From Polyangiaceae bacterium (GTDB lineage: Bacteria > Myxococcota_A > Polyangia > Polyangiales > Polyangiaceae), in the NCBI GenBank assembly GCA_020633205.1, contig JACKEB010000026.1, positions 1-64,000 of the forward strand: a stretch of 64,000 nucleotides of DNA. The letters run 5' to 3'. A program made the translations under genes and the position numbers. Within the stretch, counting starts at the first letter, position 1. The number at the start of each line of letters is the position of its first letter. The notes beneath the pieces are model-generated. The model saw nothing but the letters and a program-made list of their open reading frames with translations. It had not been told where the DNA came from and made no database searches. This document shows positions 1-9,135 of the stretch, piece after piece.

Positions 1-369
1 GTCGCGCATCGCGAAGCCAATCGCCACCGCAAGCGTGCCGCCCACCAGCGTGAGGACTGCGTCCGTCAGCTTGAAGCTCAGCGCGATCACCACCGCGCCG
101 GTGATGATGTAGATCGCGAACCTCAGGAACGACTCGACCTTCTGGAAGGTCAGTCGACGGTTGGTGAAGCGATTGCCGAGCCCAACGACGATGTTGTTCA
201 GGAAGCGCACGAGCAGCCCTGCGCCAACGACGACGCCGAGGGATACCAGCACGCCTGTCCAGCGGACGAAGCTGATGATCTTCTCTACGTCCGGCGTTTC
301 GGTTTGGGCTTGCGCCGCTGCTGGAAGCAATAGCACATAGCCCAGGATTGGCAGACTCAGGCGTTTCAT
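1..369 (-). CDS. Mechanosensitive channel (MscS) family protein, N-terminal part
   Basis: The gene is cut by the left window edge and only the first 123 codons are visible. The product begins with a signal-peptide-like stretch ending in AAAQAQ, then a hydrophobic helix (VSLGVVVGAGLLV), a basic loop (NRFTNRRLTFQKVE) and the helix pair FAIYIITGAVVIAL and AVLTLVGGTLAVAIGFAMRD. The Gly/Ala-rich last helix ending in 'IGFAMRD' resembles the pore-lining TM3 of MscS proteins, which release solutes when membrane tension rises. The ATG overlaps the stop codon of the upstream AAA+ gene as ATGA, so the two are probably translationally coupled. The beta-domain lies outside the window, so the family call rests on TM3 and neighbouring residues. 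Confidence 0.72.
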   Translation of the reverse strand, partial: MKRLSLPILGYVLLLPAAAQAQTETPDVEKIISFVRWTGVLVSLGVVVGAGLLVRFLNNIVVGLGNRFTNRRLTFQKVESFLRFAIYIITGAVVIALSFKLTDAVLTLVGGTLAVAIGFAMRD

Positions 370-3300
370 AACGAAATATTCAGCAAGTGACGGCGTGACA
401 GCACGCGAGTTACCGCGCGGAACCAAGTCCAGGTGATGCGCAGCCGGCCTTCGTCGTCACGCACCAAGTAGCCACGGAAGTCAGCGTAGCGCACGGCGTC
501 CAGAACCTGATGTAAGGGGAGGCGCGTCGTGTCGGCGATTGCATCCACGGTTGCAGGATCCAGGCGGACGATCGCGCGCAACACGAACGAGGCGGCGTCG
601 GGTAGCTGCTCGAGGTCTGCGGTGGGTGGCGCTCGGAACAGCCCAACTTGAAGCTCGCCTTGATCGTCGATGCCCAGGCTCTTGCGCCAGAAGTGGAGCG
701 CTATGGCGGGGTTACCCGCCGAGTAGTCCCAGAGAAGCCGGTAGTAGCCGCGCTTGGTGGCTGCCAGCTGCTCCGCGTGCTCAATTTCGTCACCGTCGAA
801 GTCGCCCTCGATCAAGCCTTCGAAGCTCGGCTCGAGTCCGGCTTGATTCGTTCGTTCCTCGAGCAGCTCGGCGATCGATTCCTCTCGCCAAGGCTGCATC
901 ACGATCACGTCGTCGAAGATGGGTCGCGTTCCACGGGCGCGCTCAACCAGTTCGAACATTGTGGAGTCGAACACGAACACCCAAGTACAGAGCCTGCTGG
1001 AGTCCCGCGCAAGCGCGAGCACCTCGTCAAGCTCCTGTAGTCCGCCGATGGTCGGTTTGACGAGTCGGTGAGCGTCATCGACAATCAACGCGTTGTCGTC
1101 CTCGATTCCGTCCAGCGCGGCGATGAGCTGCGAGTTGTCGGCGTCTGGTGTCAGCTTCAACTGCCGTTTCAGCTGCGTGAGCAGCTCAATCGTTCCGCCG
1201 GTTGGGCAGCGCTGATAGGTCGAGTCGGGGTGTTGCTCCAGCACGCGCTTCACCAGCGTGGTCTTACCTGAGCCGCGCTCACCGACGATCGCGAACACGC
1301 CGCCACCGACCTGAGCGATGCGGTCGTTGATTGCCTCGAGCTCCGCGTCGGCAGCGGTTTGTACCAGCTCCTGCGCCTCGGTTTCGGGGGAGAGAGCAAA
1401 GTACTGTTCCTCGGGGATACGGGATAGCTTCGGTCTACTCTCCGCCTTCTTGGTTAGCTCCCGCCGAAACAGGTACGCGAGCACCTTGCGTACCAACGTG
1501 ACCGTGGTGAGGTAGTCGCGCCCGATGCGCATCACGCCTAGGAACAACAGATAGCCGCCGCCGAGCGCGGCAGCCATGAAGCTCTTGTAGCCGGTCTGGT
1601 TGGTCACCACCCAACCCGCCAGTGCGCTCCGCTTCTCCCGCGGCGCGAGCCGCTCGAAGATCACGTCACGCCACCAGCCAACGAACACCAGCGCGAGGGG
1701 GATGCCGATGAACCAGCACGTGCTGAGTACCCAGTCGTGCAGCGTTCCACGGCCGACCAACTCACTGCTGAGTGTTAGCACGAGACCGAAGAACACGATC
1801 ACGCGGCCCAGTACTCTGAGGGTGCGGAGCCGTAGAGCTGCTACGTCATGCTTCGTTGCGTAGATGCTCGCGTTGCGACTCGCGAGCGCGTCCACCAAGA
1901 GCACCGCCACGGACCCACCCAAGATCCAGCTGGCGAAGATCCAGAGCACCTGCACCTCCAGCAGATCGACGATGGGTGAGCCGATGAAGGAGAGCGCCAG
2001 CCAGAGTACGAGCAGCGTTTCGAGGGGTGTGCGTACCCGGCGTAGAACCGCGATCCCACCGGGGCCCCAGCGGCCGAACAGGGTCTGCGAGGATTTGGCT
2101 CGCTCTTCTTCAGCTCGCTCTTCGAGCAGCTCAAGCAGCTTGTCCGCCCGGCGACGCCACCACACGAAGAAGCCCAGCAAGAAAACAAGCTTCAGCAAAA
2201 TGATGCTGGCAAACACACCGCGCGCAGCTCCAGTTGTCGGAGCCTTGAGCCATTCTACTGCCGCGCGGATATGAAAACGAACTACCAGACTCACCTGGGC
2301 TAGCTCCGCGCGCGCCTGGTCCCAGCCGCTGGTGCTGAAGCTCGTCAGCTGGCTCTTTTGATCCGCGGACATCAGCGCAAAGAAGGCCAAGCGGTCCTTG
2401 TTCAACGCTTCGACCAGGTCCAGCTGTGCGGTCGCTTGCCGCCAGACGACGTCCCGAGCCTTCTTGCGCAGAGCTGCTTCCTGGGTGACGACCGTCTCGC
2501 GTAGTGTGTCGTACTCGTCGCGGTCGAGCTCCACGCCGCCGGACTGAACCTTGTCCGGACCGGCGCTCGGGACGTCGTCACCGCTCTCACTCAGCCCATC
2601 CAGGCTCGCGCGTAGCTCGTCGCGAGCTTTCCGCAGGGCAGTGCGCAGCTCGAAGTAGAGCTTGTCTGTCGCGGCGCTCGTCGCCTCCAGCTTCTTGCGT
2701 TGCTCGACGTGTTCTTCAGTCTTGCGCTGCCACTCGAGCTTGGTCTCGCCGAAGCTCGCGATCTTGTTCTCGCGCTCGAGCAGCGCCTTCTCGTAGTCGG
2801 CTTGCTTGACTCGAACTCCCAGCAGGCGGGCGCGCTCCTCGTTCAGCAGGCGCAAGATCTCGGTCTTTGATTGCGCTGCCTGCTCCAGCGCCTGTCGCTG
2901 TGCGGCTTCCGCCTGAGCTCGGGTCTCCTCGGTCGCCGTGATCTTCTGGGCGGTCTCGCTGACCTTGCTCTTTGCCTCTTCGACGCGATCCGCGTGCTGC
3001 TTGAGGATGGCTTTGCGTCGCTCCTCTGGCAGCTCCAAGAAGTCGAGCCGCGCGCGGTCTAGCTCCAGGCGTGCGGTCAATAGCTCCGGGTCGGCGGACG
3101 CTGGGGGTGCGGCGTCGCTTGGGGGGGCACCGGCGTCTGCGCTGGCGGCTTCGTCTTGATCTTTGGTGGCCTTGTTTGGCTTCTTTGGGGGGGAGACGCG
3201 CGGTTTGGGCGCTGGCTTCTTCGGGGCCTTCTGTTTCTGCGCGGAAGCACCTGTGGCCGCATCGGCACCGGCGTCGGCTGCGTCACTGCTCACCCCCAAG

Positions 3301-3653
3301 ACCCGCCCCAGGCGCTTCACCTCGACTTGCACGGCGCGCTCGTCGCGGAGGTCGATGTCGAACAGGCTCTCCGGGGTGACCAGCAGATCCAGCTCACCGT
3401 TGATCAAGTCGGCGATCTGCTTGGCCTTCGTGCGCAGCTCTTGCACGTCGTCCGGCACTTCTGGAGCGACCGGCGCTGCGCTACTGGGAGCTGCGCTGCT
3501 GGGAGCCGCACCGCTCGGAGCTGCGCTCGACGGGGGTGTCGCGCTGGAAGACGTTGCAGGAGGAGCAGCCCAGCCAGAAACGGCGAGCAGACACAAAGCG
3601 AGCGTGAGTGCGACCCAGCTCCTGATTGGGAAGCGACGAAGGTAACCTTGCAT
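366..3653 (-). CDS. Membrane protein with N-terminal coiled coil and C-terminal AAA+ ATPase domain
   Basis: This 1095-residue product has four visible parts. A signal peptide follows the chosen ATG at 3653; a longer frame reaches 3722 but would bury the signal. Next are Ala/Pro/Ser linkers and a long Glu/Lys/Gln-rich region predicted to form coiled coils, probably periplasmic. Five to six hydrophobic segments follow in the middle. The C-terminal third is a cytoplasmic AAA+ module: Walker A GERGSGKTT with its Lys near residue 797, and Walker B ALIVDDAH. The periplasmic-coil-plus-membrane layout recalls the N-terminal extensions of large MscK-type channels, but the pore domain is on the separate, coupled downstream gene. 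I infer an ATPase that works with that channel. The exact family is not recognised. Confidence 0.7.
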   Translation of the reverse strand: MQGYLRRFPIRSWVALTLALCLLAVSGWAAPPATSSSATPPSSAAPSGAAPSSAAPSSAAPVAPEVPDDVQELRTKAKQIADLINGELDLLVTPESLFDIDLRDERAVQVEVKRLGRVLGVSSDAADAGADAATGASAQKQKAPKKPAPKPRVSPPKKPNKATKDQDEAASADAGAPPSDAAPPASADPELLTARLELDRARLDFLELPEERRKAILKQHADRVEEAKSKVSETAQKITATEETRAQAEAAQRQALEQAAQSKTEILRLLNEERARLLGVRVKQADYEKALLERENKIASFGETKLEWQRKTEEHVEQRKKLEATSAATDKLYFELRTALRKARDELRASLDGLSESGDDVPSAGPDKVQSGGVELDRDEYDTLRETVVTQEAALRKKARDVVWRQATAQLDLVEALNKDRLAFFALMSADQKSQLTSFSTSGWDQARAELAQVSLVVRFHIRAAVEWLKAPTTGAARGVFASIILLKLVFLLGFFVWWRRRADKLLELLEERAEEERAKSSQTLFGRWGPGGIAVLRRVRTPLETLLVLWLALSFIGSPIVDLLEVQVLWIFASWILGGSVAVLLVDALASRNASIYATKHDVAALRLRTLRVLGRVIVFFGLVLTLSSELVGRGTLHDWVLSTCWFIGIPLALVFVGWWRDVIFERLAPREKRSALAGWVVTNQTGYKSFMAAALGGGYLLFLGVMRIGRDYLTTVTLVRKVLAYLFRRELTKKAESRPKLSRIPEEQYFALSPETEAQELVQTAADAELEAINDRIAQVGGGVFAIVGERGSGKTTLVKRVLEQHPDSTYQRCPTGGTIELLTQLKRQLKLTPDADNSQLIAALDGIEDDNALIVDDAHRLVKPTIGGLQELDEVLALARDSSRLCTWVFVFDSTMFELVERARGTRPIFDDVIVMQPWREESIAELLEERTNQAGLEPSFEGLIEGDFDGDEIEHAEQLAATKRGYYRLLWDYSAGNPAIALHFWRKSLGIDDQGELQVGLFRAPPTADLEQLPDAASFVLRAIVRLDPATVDAIADTTRLPLHQVLDAVRYADFRGYLVRDDEGRLRITWTWFRAVTRVLSRRHLLNISL

Positions 3654-3725
3654 GGACCCTGAAGAACGAATGCGCACGAGTGCGCGCCGATCGTCCCCTG
3701 AGACGGTCCTATTGGCCCACAAACC

Positions 3726-5285
3726 TCAAATGTCAGGGGCCAGCGCCCGAACACGGTCGAGGGTATCTGCCTCATTCGGAGACTTGTCGTCGCGATAGCG
3801 CTTCACCCGGGCGAAGCGCAGCGCGAGCCCTGCGGGGTATTGGGGGCTCGCTTGAACGTCACTGAAGGCGATCTCGACGACCAACTCCGGACGCACGTAC
3901 ACCGTGTGACCATCGCGCTCGATTTCGCGGCTGAGCAACGCCTCGGTTTGCCACTTCAATAGTTGGTCGCTCAGCCCTTTGAAGGTCTTGCCCAACATCA
4001 CCGGCTGACCCGATCCGGGATCGATCGCTCCGAGGTGCAGGTTGCTTAGCCAGCCTTTGCGGCGGCCACTGCCCCACTCCGCTGCAAGCACCAACAGGTC
4101 CAGCGTGTGCGCTTGCTTGAGCTTGAGCCAGCTCTGCCCGCGGCGACCTGCCTCATAGCTGGCATCCAGGGACTTCGCCATCACGCCCTCGTGTCCGGCT
4201 TCGAGGGCGCTGCGCAAGAACTCCGCTGCGTGCTTGGCATCCTTGGTCTGGATGCTCGGCACCCTGGATGCCTTGGGTACGAGTGCGCCGAGGGCTCGCA
4301 AGCGCTCGGTGGTCGGTGCGTCGAGCAGGCTCCCGTCGGCGTACAGGCAGTCGAAGTAGAAGCTCGAGAGTGGCAACGTCTCGACCAACTTGGGGTCGAC
4401 CGCCTTGCGGCCAAAGCGCTTCATGGTCACCTGAAAAGGCAGCGGTGACTTGTCTTTCCGTAAGGCAATGGTCTCGCCGTCCAAGATCAGCTCACGAGCG
4501 TCGATGCCCCGTACCAGCTCTACCACTTCGGGCAGCGCCAAAGTGACCTCGTTCAACAGGCGGGAGTAGACGCGCACTTCGTCTCCCCGCTTGTGCACTT
4601 GAACTCGAGCGCCGTCGAGCTTCCACTCGAGCCACGCCGACCCGAGGTGCTCGAGGGCCGCGCTGGCATCCTCGGCTGGCGACGCCAGCATGGGGAGCAC
4701 CGGGCGAAAGAGCTGGATCTGCACCGCCGCGACGGCCGCCTCACCCTGACGCGACAGGCGCGCGAGCTCGCGCAGATCACCCAAGAGCATCTGGGCGCGC
4801 CGCACGGACGCCAGGCTGAGCTGCGCGCTCTTCGCCAGGGCATCGACCACGATGGACTCCAGGGCACCTTGGCGGAGCTCCCCGGAGAGCAGGCCACGCA
4901 GGAAGCGTTGTTCTTGCTGCGTGCAGCTCGCGAACAGCTCTCCCAGCATTTGCGCACGGATATTCCCGGAACCCTTGCCTTGCAAACCACGCAGCGCGTT
5001 CAGGCGCCGCTCGACGCCCTCTAGGTCGAGCGTTGGCGAGCTCGCCGGCGCCCTTCTACTGTGCTCGAACAAAAGCTTCGGACCGATGCCCAGCTTGCCG
5101 GCGCTCTCTTCGGAACCGGGATCCGCTCGCGGGGGGAGCACGACCCCGGCCATCCACGGCACGGCAAGCTCCAGCTCGAGGTCGCTAGTAGCGGCGAAGG
5201 TTGCGGCGAGCAGCGCCAGCTTTTCGCCACGCTTGCGGGTGTCGGCCACCCGTTGGGATGCCTCGGCCAGCTCGATCAGCAGCAT
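3726..5285 (-). CDS. ATP-dependent DNA ligase (mycobacterial LigB-like)
   Basis: The 519-residue product seals nicks in duplex DNA using ATP through a covalent lysyl-AMP intermediate. Motif I is WKLDGARVQ with Lys222 as the predicted adenylated residue. An N-terminal DNA-binding domain precedes it. The C-terminal OB domain holds MLGKTFKGL and the conserved run VYVRPELVVEIAF, and the protein ends with ALRFARVKRYRDDK. The order and length match stand-alone bacterial LigB-type enzymes rather than LigD, since no polymerase or nuclease domain is present. An ATG at 5285 is chosen because the alternative upstream extension to 5483 is low-complexity and would overlap the divergent gene at 5423. The accessory role in repair is family knowledge; the essential replicative ligase in bacteria is NAD-dependent. 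Confidence 0.88.
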   Translation of the reverse strand: MLLIELAEASQRVADTRKRGEKLALLAATFAATSDLELELAVPWMAGVVLPPRADPGSEESAGKLGIGPKLLFEHSRRAPASSPTLDLEGVERRLNALRGLQGKGSGNIRAQMLGELFASCTQQEQRFLRGLLSGELRQGALESIVVDALAKSAQLSLASVRRAQMLLGDLRELARLSRQGEAAVAAVQIQLFRPVLPMLASPAEDASAALEHLGSAWLEWKLDGARVQVHKRGDEVRVYSRLLNEVTLALPEVVELVRGIDARELILDGETIALRKDKSPLPFQVTMKRFGRKAVDPKLVETLPLSSFYFDCLYADGSLLDAPTTERLRALGALVPKASRVPSIQTKDAKHAAEFLRSALEAGHEGVMAKSLDASYEAGRRGQSWLKLKQAHTLDLLVLAAEWGSGRRKGWLSNLHLGAIDPGSGQPVMLGKTFKGLSDQLLKWQTEALLSREIERDGHTVYVRPELVVEIAFSDVQASPQYPAGLALRFARVKRYRDDKSPNEADTLDRVRALAPDI

Positions 5286-5422
5286 CTCCGGAGCATAGCC
5301 TCGGCCGCTTACTGAAGCGGGAGTGCGTGGCGATGGGACGCCAGTGATATCAGGCTTATTCCGGGTTTTTCGACAGTGACACGACGGTTTGCCCGGCGCC
5401 GACTCTCCGCTATAGCGACGCG

Positions 5423-7108
5423 GTGGTGGCCCCGCGCAGCAGTGGTCGGCCCGTGGGTTCGATCCCACAGGTGCCGCGTCCAACGGATTTTGGGCGCTAC
5501 CTCGAGATCGCGTGTTGGATCGTGATCGGCCTCTCGGCGCTGCAGATCCTGATGTTCTCCTTCGGGCGCGATCAGGGGATCTACGCGCTGGTAGCGAGCG
5601 GCGTGGTGAAGGGCCAGATGCCCTACCGCGACCTGTGGGACTTCAAGCCGCCCGGGGTCTTCCTGATCTACGGCCTGGCAGAGTTGCTCTTCGGCAAGGC
5701 CATGTGGGGTGTACGCATCCTGGAGGTCATGGGCCTCTTCGGCATGGTGTTCGCGTTCCGACGCTTCGCCTACTACGTCTTTGGTGAGTCCCGCGCTGGC
5801 ACCTTGGCAGGTGCGCTCGCCGCGCTGATGCACGCGCAGCTCGAGTTTTGGCATACGGCGCAGCCGGAGACCTTCGGCGGTTTCCTCACGGCAGCGGCGC
5901 TGGTGCTCACAGTCAAGGATGACCTCTCCAGGCGCCGCATCTACAACTGGATCGGCGTTGGCGCTTTGTTCGGATGTGCGTTCCTGCTCAAGCCTCCGCT
6001 CGGAGGCGGCGCGTTGGTCTGCGCTGCCTACCTAGCGCGGCGAGAGTGGCTACATGGTTCGACTCGCGTCGAGTCGCTGAAGCCGGTGCTGATCGCGGGG
6101 CTGAGCTCGCTGGTTCCGATCTTGCTCGTGGCGGGTTGGTTCTGGCTCAAGGGCGCCTGGGGCTCCCTTGCATGGACACTCTTCGAGTTCACGCCGGGCT
6201 ACACTGCGCTGAGCTGGGAGGGACGCAGCGCACCACCGATGCTGTGGTGGGGGTTCACCCAGTGCTTCTTTCGCTACAGCGCGCTGGCTCCTGCGGGGAT
6301 CTTCGCGGCGCTGCTCATGCGGCCGATTCACAGCCGAGAGCGGGAAGGGGTGCTGCTGTTGCTTGGTGTGATCGCGATGCACCTGACCGGGATCGCGATG
6401 CAGGGGAAGTTCTTCCCCTATCACTACGCCGCGACGTTCCCGCTCTTGGCGTTGCTTGCCGGGGTTGGCTTCATCAAGCTCTGGCGCTTGTGCCTGACGG
6501 GGGGTACCGGCGGCATCCTGGCGTTTGCGTCGTTCGTCTACTTGTTCGCGATCATGCAGACGGCGACGACAGATGTCGCTGGGTCGTTCTGGGACCGCTC
6601 GGCGACGCGAATGGTGGCCCTGTACAGCGGTGAGTGGCTGAAGCACCCACGGGAGCTCGATAGCCGACTCTACTACGTCGCGGACTACAACCTATTCGCA
6701 GATGAACAGGTCGCAGACGTCGTGGCGAAGCACAGCGACGCGAAGCAATGGGTGCTCGTATGGGGCTTCGAGCCGGTGATCTACTGGCTCTCGGAGCGCC
6801 AACCTGCAACCAAATACATCTACAACGTCGCGCAGCGCTCGAGCTGGGATCGAGAGCGCGCGCGCACCGATCTGTTGCGGGAGATCCGTCAGACGCCGCC
6901 CAGCGTGATCGTCGTTCAGAAGAACGACGTGTTCCCGATGGTGACGGGAGACACCCTCGACTCTCGGCGCAGCCTGAACGAGACTTTCCCCGAGCTGAAG
7001 CAAATCCTCGAGGAGCGCTTCGAAGTGACTGAGCGGGTCGAGGACTTCGAGATCTATACGCTCCAGGCACCCGAGCCCGAACCCGACTCGAGCGACGTGC
7101 TTCAATAA
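5423..7108 (+). CDS. GT39-family (PMT-like) membrane glycosyltransferase
   Basis: A 561-residue polytopic membrane protein starting at GTG. The first periplasmic loop reads GRDQGIYALVASGVVKG, then PYRDLWDFKPPGVF, the signature region of GT-C enzymes related to protein mannosyltransferases and ArnT. These enzymes transfer a sugar from a polyprenyl-phosphate carrier in the periplasm. Where most family members have Asp-Glu in the first loop, this one has Asp-Gln; the second GT39 gene here (14941) keeps Asp-Glu. About ten hydrophobic helices follow, then a soluble C-terminal domain of about 130 residues. It is convergent with the polyprenol-phosphate-mannose-synthase-like gene downstream, which could make its donor. 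The acceptor cannot be told from sequence. Confidence 0.75.
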   Translation: MVAPRSSGRPVGSIPQVPRPTDFGRYLEIACWIVIGLSALQILMFSFGRDQGIYALVASGVVKGQMPYRDLWDFKPPGVFLIYGLAELLFGKAMWGVRILEVMGLFGMVFAFRRFAYYVFGESRAGTLAGALAALMHAQLEFWHTAQPETFGGFLTAAALVLTVKDDLSRRRIYNWIGVGALFGCAFLLKPPLGGGALVCAAYLARREWLHGSTRVESLKPVLIAGLSSLVPILLVAGWFWLKGAWGSLAWTLFEFTPGYTALSWEGRSAPPMLWWGFTQCFFRYSALAPAGIFAALLMRPIHSREREGVLLLLGVIAMHLTGIAMQGKFFPYHYAATFPLLALLAGVGFIKLWRLCLTGGTGGILAFASFVYLFAIMQTATTDVAGSFWDRSATRMVALYSGEWLKHPRELDSRLYYVADYNLFADEQVADVVAKHSDAKQWVLVWGFEPVIYWLSERQPATKYIYNVAQRSSWDRERARTDLLREIRQTPPSVIVVQKNDVFPMVTGDTLDSRRSLNETFPELKQILEERFEVTERVEDFEIYTLQAPEPEPDSSDVLQ

Positions 7109-7141
7109 TATTTCCGTGAGGATAATGTAAACCCAGGCGCG

Positions 7142-7900
7142 CTACAACTTGCTGCGCAGGGCCTGCCAACGCAGCTTCCACACGACACCCACCGCTTCGG
7201 CGAAGATGCGTCGGCTCATCTTGCTGTCACCCGCGCGGCGGTCAACGAACACGATGGGCACCTCGACCACCTTCAAGCCGTGCTGCAGTGCGCGGTAAGT
7301 CATTTCGATTTGAAATGAGTAGCCGTTCGAGCGAACGCGATCCAAGTCGATGGTCTGGAGAGCAGCGCGCGAGAACGCCTTGTAGCCGCTGGTCAGGTCC
7401 CGCACGTCGGCGCCAAGGATGACTCGCGAGTAGATGGAGCCGCCTTTGGACAGCACGTGGCGCCCTAACCCCCACCCCTCGACCCCGCCGCCGCTGATGT
7501 TGCGCGAGCCGATGACCGCATCTGCGCCGGCCTCGAGCGCGTTCAAGAAGCTCGGGATGTAGTTCGGATCGTGGCTGAGGTCGGCGTCCATCTCGAAGAA
7601 GATGCTGTACGCCGGGTTCTGTAGTCCGACCCGGAACGCATCGAGATAGGCCGTGCCCAAGCCGGACTTCGAGGGGCGATGCAACACGGAAACGCGCTTG
7701 TCCCGCTCCGCGATGCGGTCGGCGACCTCTCCAGTGCCATCTGGGGATGCGTCGTCCACGACCAGCACGTGCGCCGCAGGGGCCACGCCCAACACCGCCT
7801 GAATGAAGATCGGCAGGTTGTAGCGCTCGTTGTAGGTGGGAGTGACGACTAGGCAGCCAGCACCTAGCGACTCGTGCTTCTCTCGCGCGGAATCAGACAC
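7142..7900 (-). CDS. Polyprenol monophosphomannose synthase-like GT2 glycosyltransferase
   Basis: The 252-residue product matches the dolichol/polyprenol-phosphate mannose synthase branch of GT2. Visible are the N-terminal VVTPTYNERYNLP, the nucleotide-sugar motif VVDDASPDGTG, GLGTAYLDAFRVGL, and the metal-binding EMDADLSHDP. It should move mannose from GDP-mannose to a polyprenyl phosphate on the cytoplasmic face. There are no C-terminal membrane helices, so it is the short soluble type. Translation starts at GTG. The gene sits 32 bp behind 7933-9054 and is probably cotranscribed with it. Its product would be a natural donor for the GT39 enzymes on either side; that pathway link is inference. 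Confidence 0.85.
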   Translation of the reverse strand: MSDSAREKHESLGAGCLVVTPTYNERYNLPIFIQAVLGVAPAAHVLVVDDASPDGTGEVADRIAERDKRVSVLHRPSKSGLGTAYLDAFRVGLQNPAYSIFFEMDADLSHDPNYIPSFLNALEAGADAVIGSRNISGGGVEGWGLGRHVLSKGGSIYSRVILGADVRDLTSGYKAFSRAALQTIDLDRVRSNGYSFQIEMTYRALQHGLKVVEVPIVFVDRRAGDSKMSRRIFAEAVGVVWKLRWQALRSKL

Positions 7901-7932
7901 AGGGATCCAGAGGCTCAGCTTCTAACATGACC

Positions 7933-9054
7933 TCAGTTGGGCACCAGCTTGGTTCCATCGGCGGGCGTCACCCAGATCTTCTCGAGGCGGATGGCTAGCT
8001 GTCGCTGGTCCTTGGAGCCCGGTTCGGTCTCCGCGGGACGCACGCTGGTCGGGTAGCTCAGCTCGAGCAGGTTCGTCCCCTTTTGCAGCAGGTTCGGGGG
8101 AACCGAGTAGGTGTAGTAACCCCAGCCGGCACCGAACTTCTGGCTGCCGATCGACTTTCCGTTCACTCGCGCCTCGACGTTGAGTGGCGCGAGACCCTCG
8201 ATCGCGTGACCCGTGATGCGTACTTCGTAGGAGTTGGTTGCTTCCGGATCCAGCGCGAGCGCGATCACCGAGCGATTGCCGGAGCTCCAGGCAGCCGAGC
8301 GTTCACCGTCGCTTTCGTCATCGTAGAATCCGTCGACCAAGAAGGGTCGTGCGCTGGTCGTCCCCACGTCCAAGTCAATGCTCGGAGTCAAGGGCATCAA
8401 CGTGAGGTGCGTCAGCTCCAGCGCAGAATCTCCGAGGGACACCAGGCCAAGGGCGTTGCCCTGGGGATTCAGCAGTGCTGACTGAATCACACGCGACTGC
8501 AGGCTCAGGCTGTCGCTGAATGACAGCGTCGCGAGGTCACTACCGTTGAGTGTCAACTTCACGCGGCAGCTCGGCGTCCCCGGCGCTTTGTTGCAGCGCC
8601 CTCGCAACCCGAGCACGTATTGACCCGCCTTGCGCGCGAGCGCCTTCAGGTCGTACACGACGGTCGGTGTCGCCAGGACTGCAGCGGGCTCGCCCCCGCT
8701 CTCCTCGACTGGAGACGGAATGGCATCGGTGTCAGCGCTGGCGGGCTGGGCCTCGACTCCGAGCTGGGTCATGGTCACCCCGCCCGGCAGCGGCGCATCG
8801 AACAGGCGTAGGGTCAGCGATCCCGGGGGAGGGGCTGATGGCGCTAGTACGCCGGTCGGATTTTTCCTGGCGACGCTCGGCTGCCCAAGCGGCTTCGCAT
8901 CGCCCTCGACTTCTACCTCGACTTGCTCCGTGGGGGCGGGACGGGTCGCGGCGTATTCGCCGTAGCTCACCGTGGCCAGGGTTCCCCCGAGGTAGCAGAG
9001 CCCAATCGCCAGTGCGCGGCCTTGTCGCCAGGGATCCAGAGGACGGGCAGTCAC
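7933..9054 (-). CDS. Exported protein of unknown function, beta-rich
   Basis: A 373-residue product not recognised as a named family. It starts at GTG, preceded by AAGGA at good spacing, and has a short basic N-terminus with one hydrophobic segment (ALAIGLCYLGGTLATVSYG) that should act as a membrane anchor or uncleaved signal. A Pro/Glu/Val-rich linker follows. The rest is rich in beta-forming stretches and includes GLRGRCNKAPGTPSCRVKL, with two Cys that could pair in the periplasm. The C-terminal part, with NVEARVNGKSIGSQKFG and TNLLELSYPTS, looks like a jelly-roll or carbohydrate-binding-like sandwich. It is the first gene of a two-gene operon with the GT2 gene, so a glycan-related surface role is possible but unproven. 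Confidence 0.6.
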   Translation of the reverse strand: MTARPLDPWRQGRALAIGLCYLGGTLATVSYGEYAATRPAPTEQVEVEVEGDAKPLGQPSVARKNPTGVLAPSAPPPGSLTLRLFDAPLPGGVTMTQLGVEAQPASADTDAIPSPVEESGGEPAAVLATPTVVYDLKALARKAGQYVLGLRGRCNKAPGTPSCRVKLTLNGSDLATLSFSDSLSLQSRVIQSALLNPQGNALGLVSLGDSALELTHLTLMPLTPSIDLDVGTTSARPFLVDGFYDDESDGERSAAWSSGNRSVIALALDPEATNSYEVRITGHAIEGLAPLNVEARVNGKSIGSQKFGAGWGYYTYSVPPNLLQKGTNLLELSYPTSVRPAETEPGSKDQRQLAIRLEKIWVTPADGTKLVPN

Positions 9055-9135
9055 GTCGCATCCTTACCGCGGTTCGAACGCGGAGTCGCGCGCGAAGCAC
9101 CGCTCCACCACGAAGCATTGGACGCGCACGCGTCC

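Noticed and set aside
3156..3662. Plus-strand frames over the AAA+/coiled-coil gene
   Set aside because: They are complements of the Ala/Pro/Lys-rich coding sequence and lack starts and homology.
5449..5490. tRNA T-arm-like sequence GTGGGTTCGATCCCAC followed by GTCCA
   Set aside because: A 7-base T-loop would break three of five stem pairs, no matching acceptor or anticodon arm is visible upstream, and the stretch is inside the GT39 coding frame.
8923..9135. N-terminal extension of the sulfatase-fold gene
   Set aside because: The extension overlaps the divergent gene at 7933-9054, reads as low-complexity sequence, and lacks a ribosome binding site; the start near 9136-9178 fits better.
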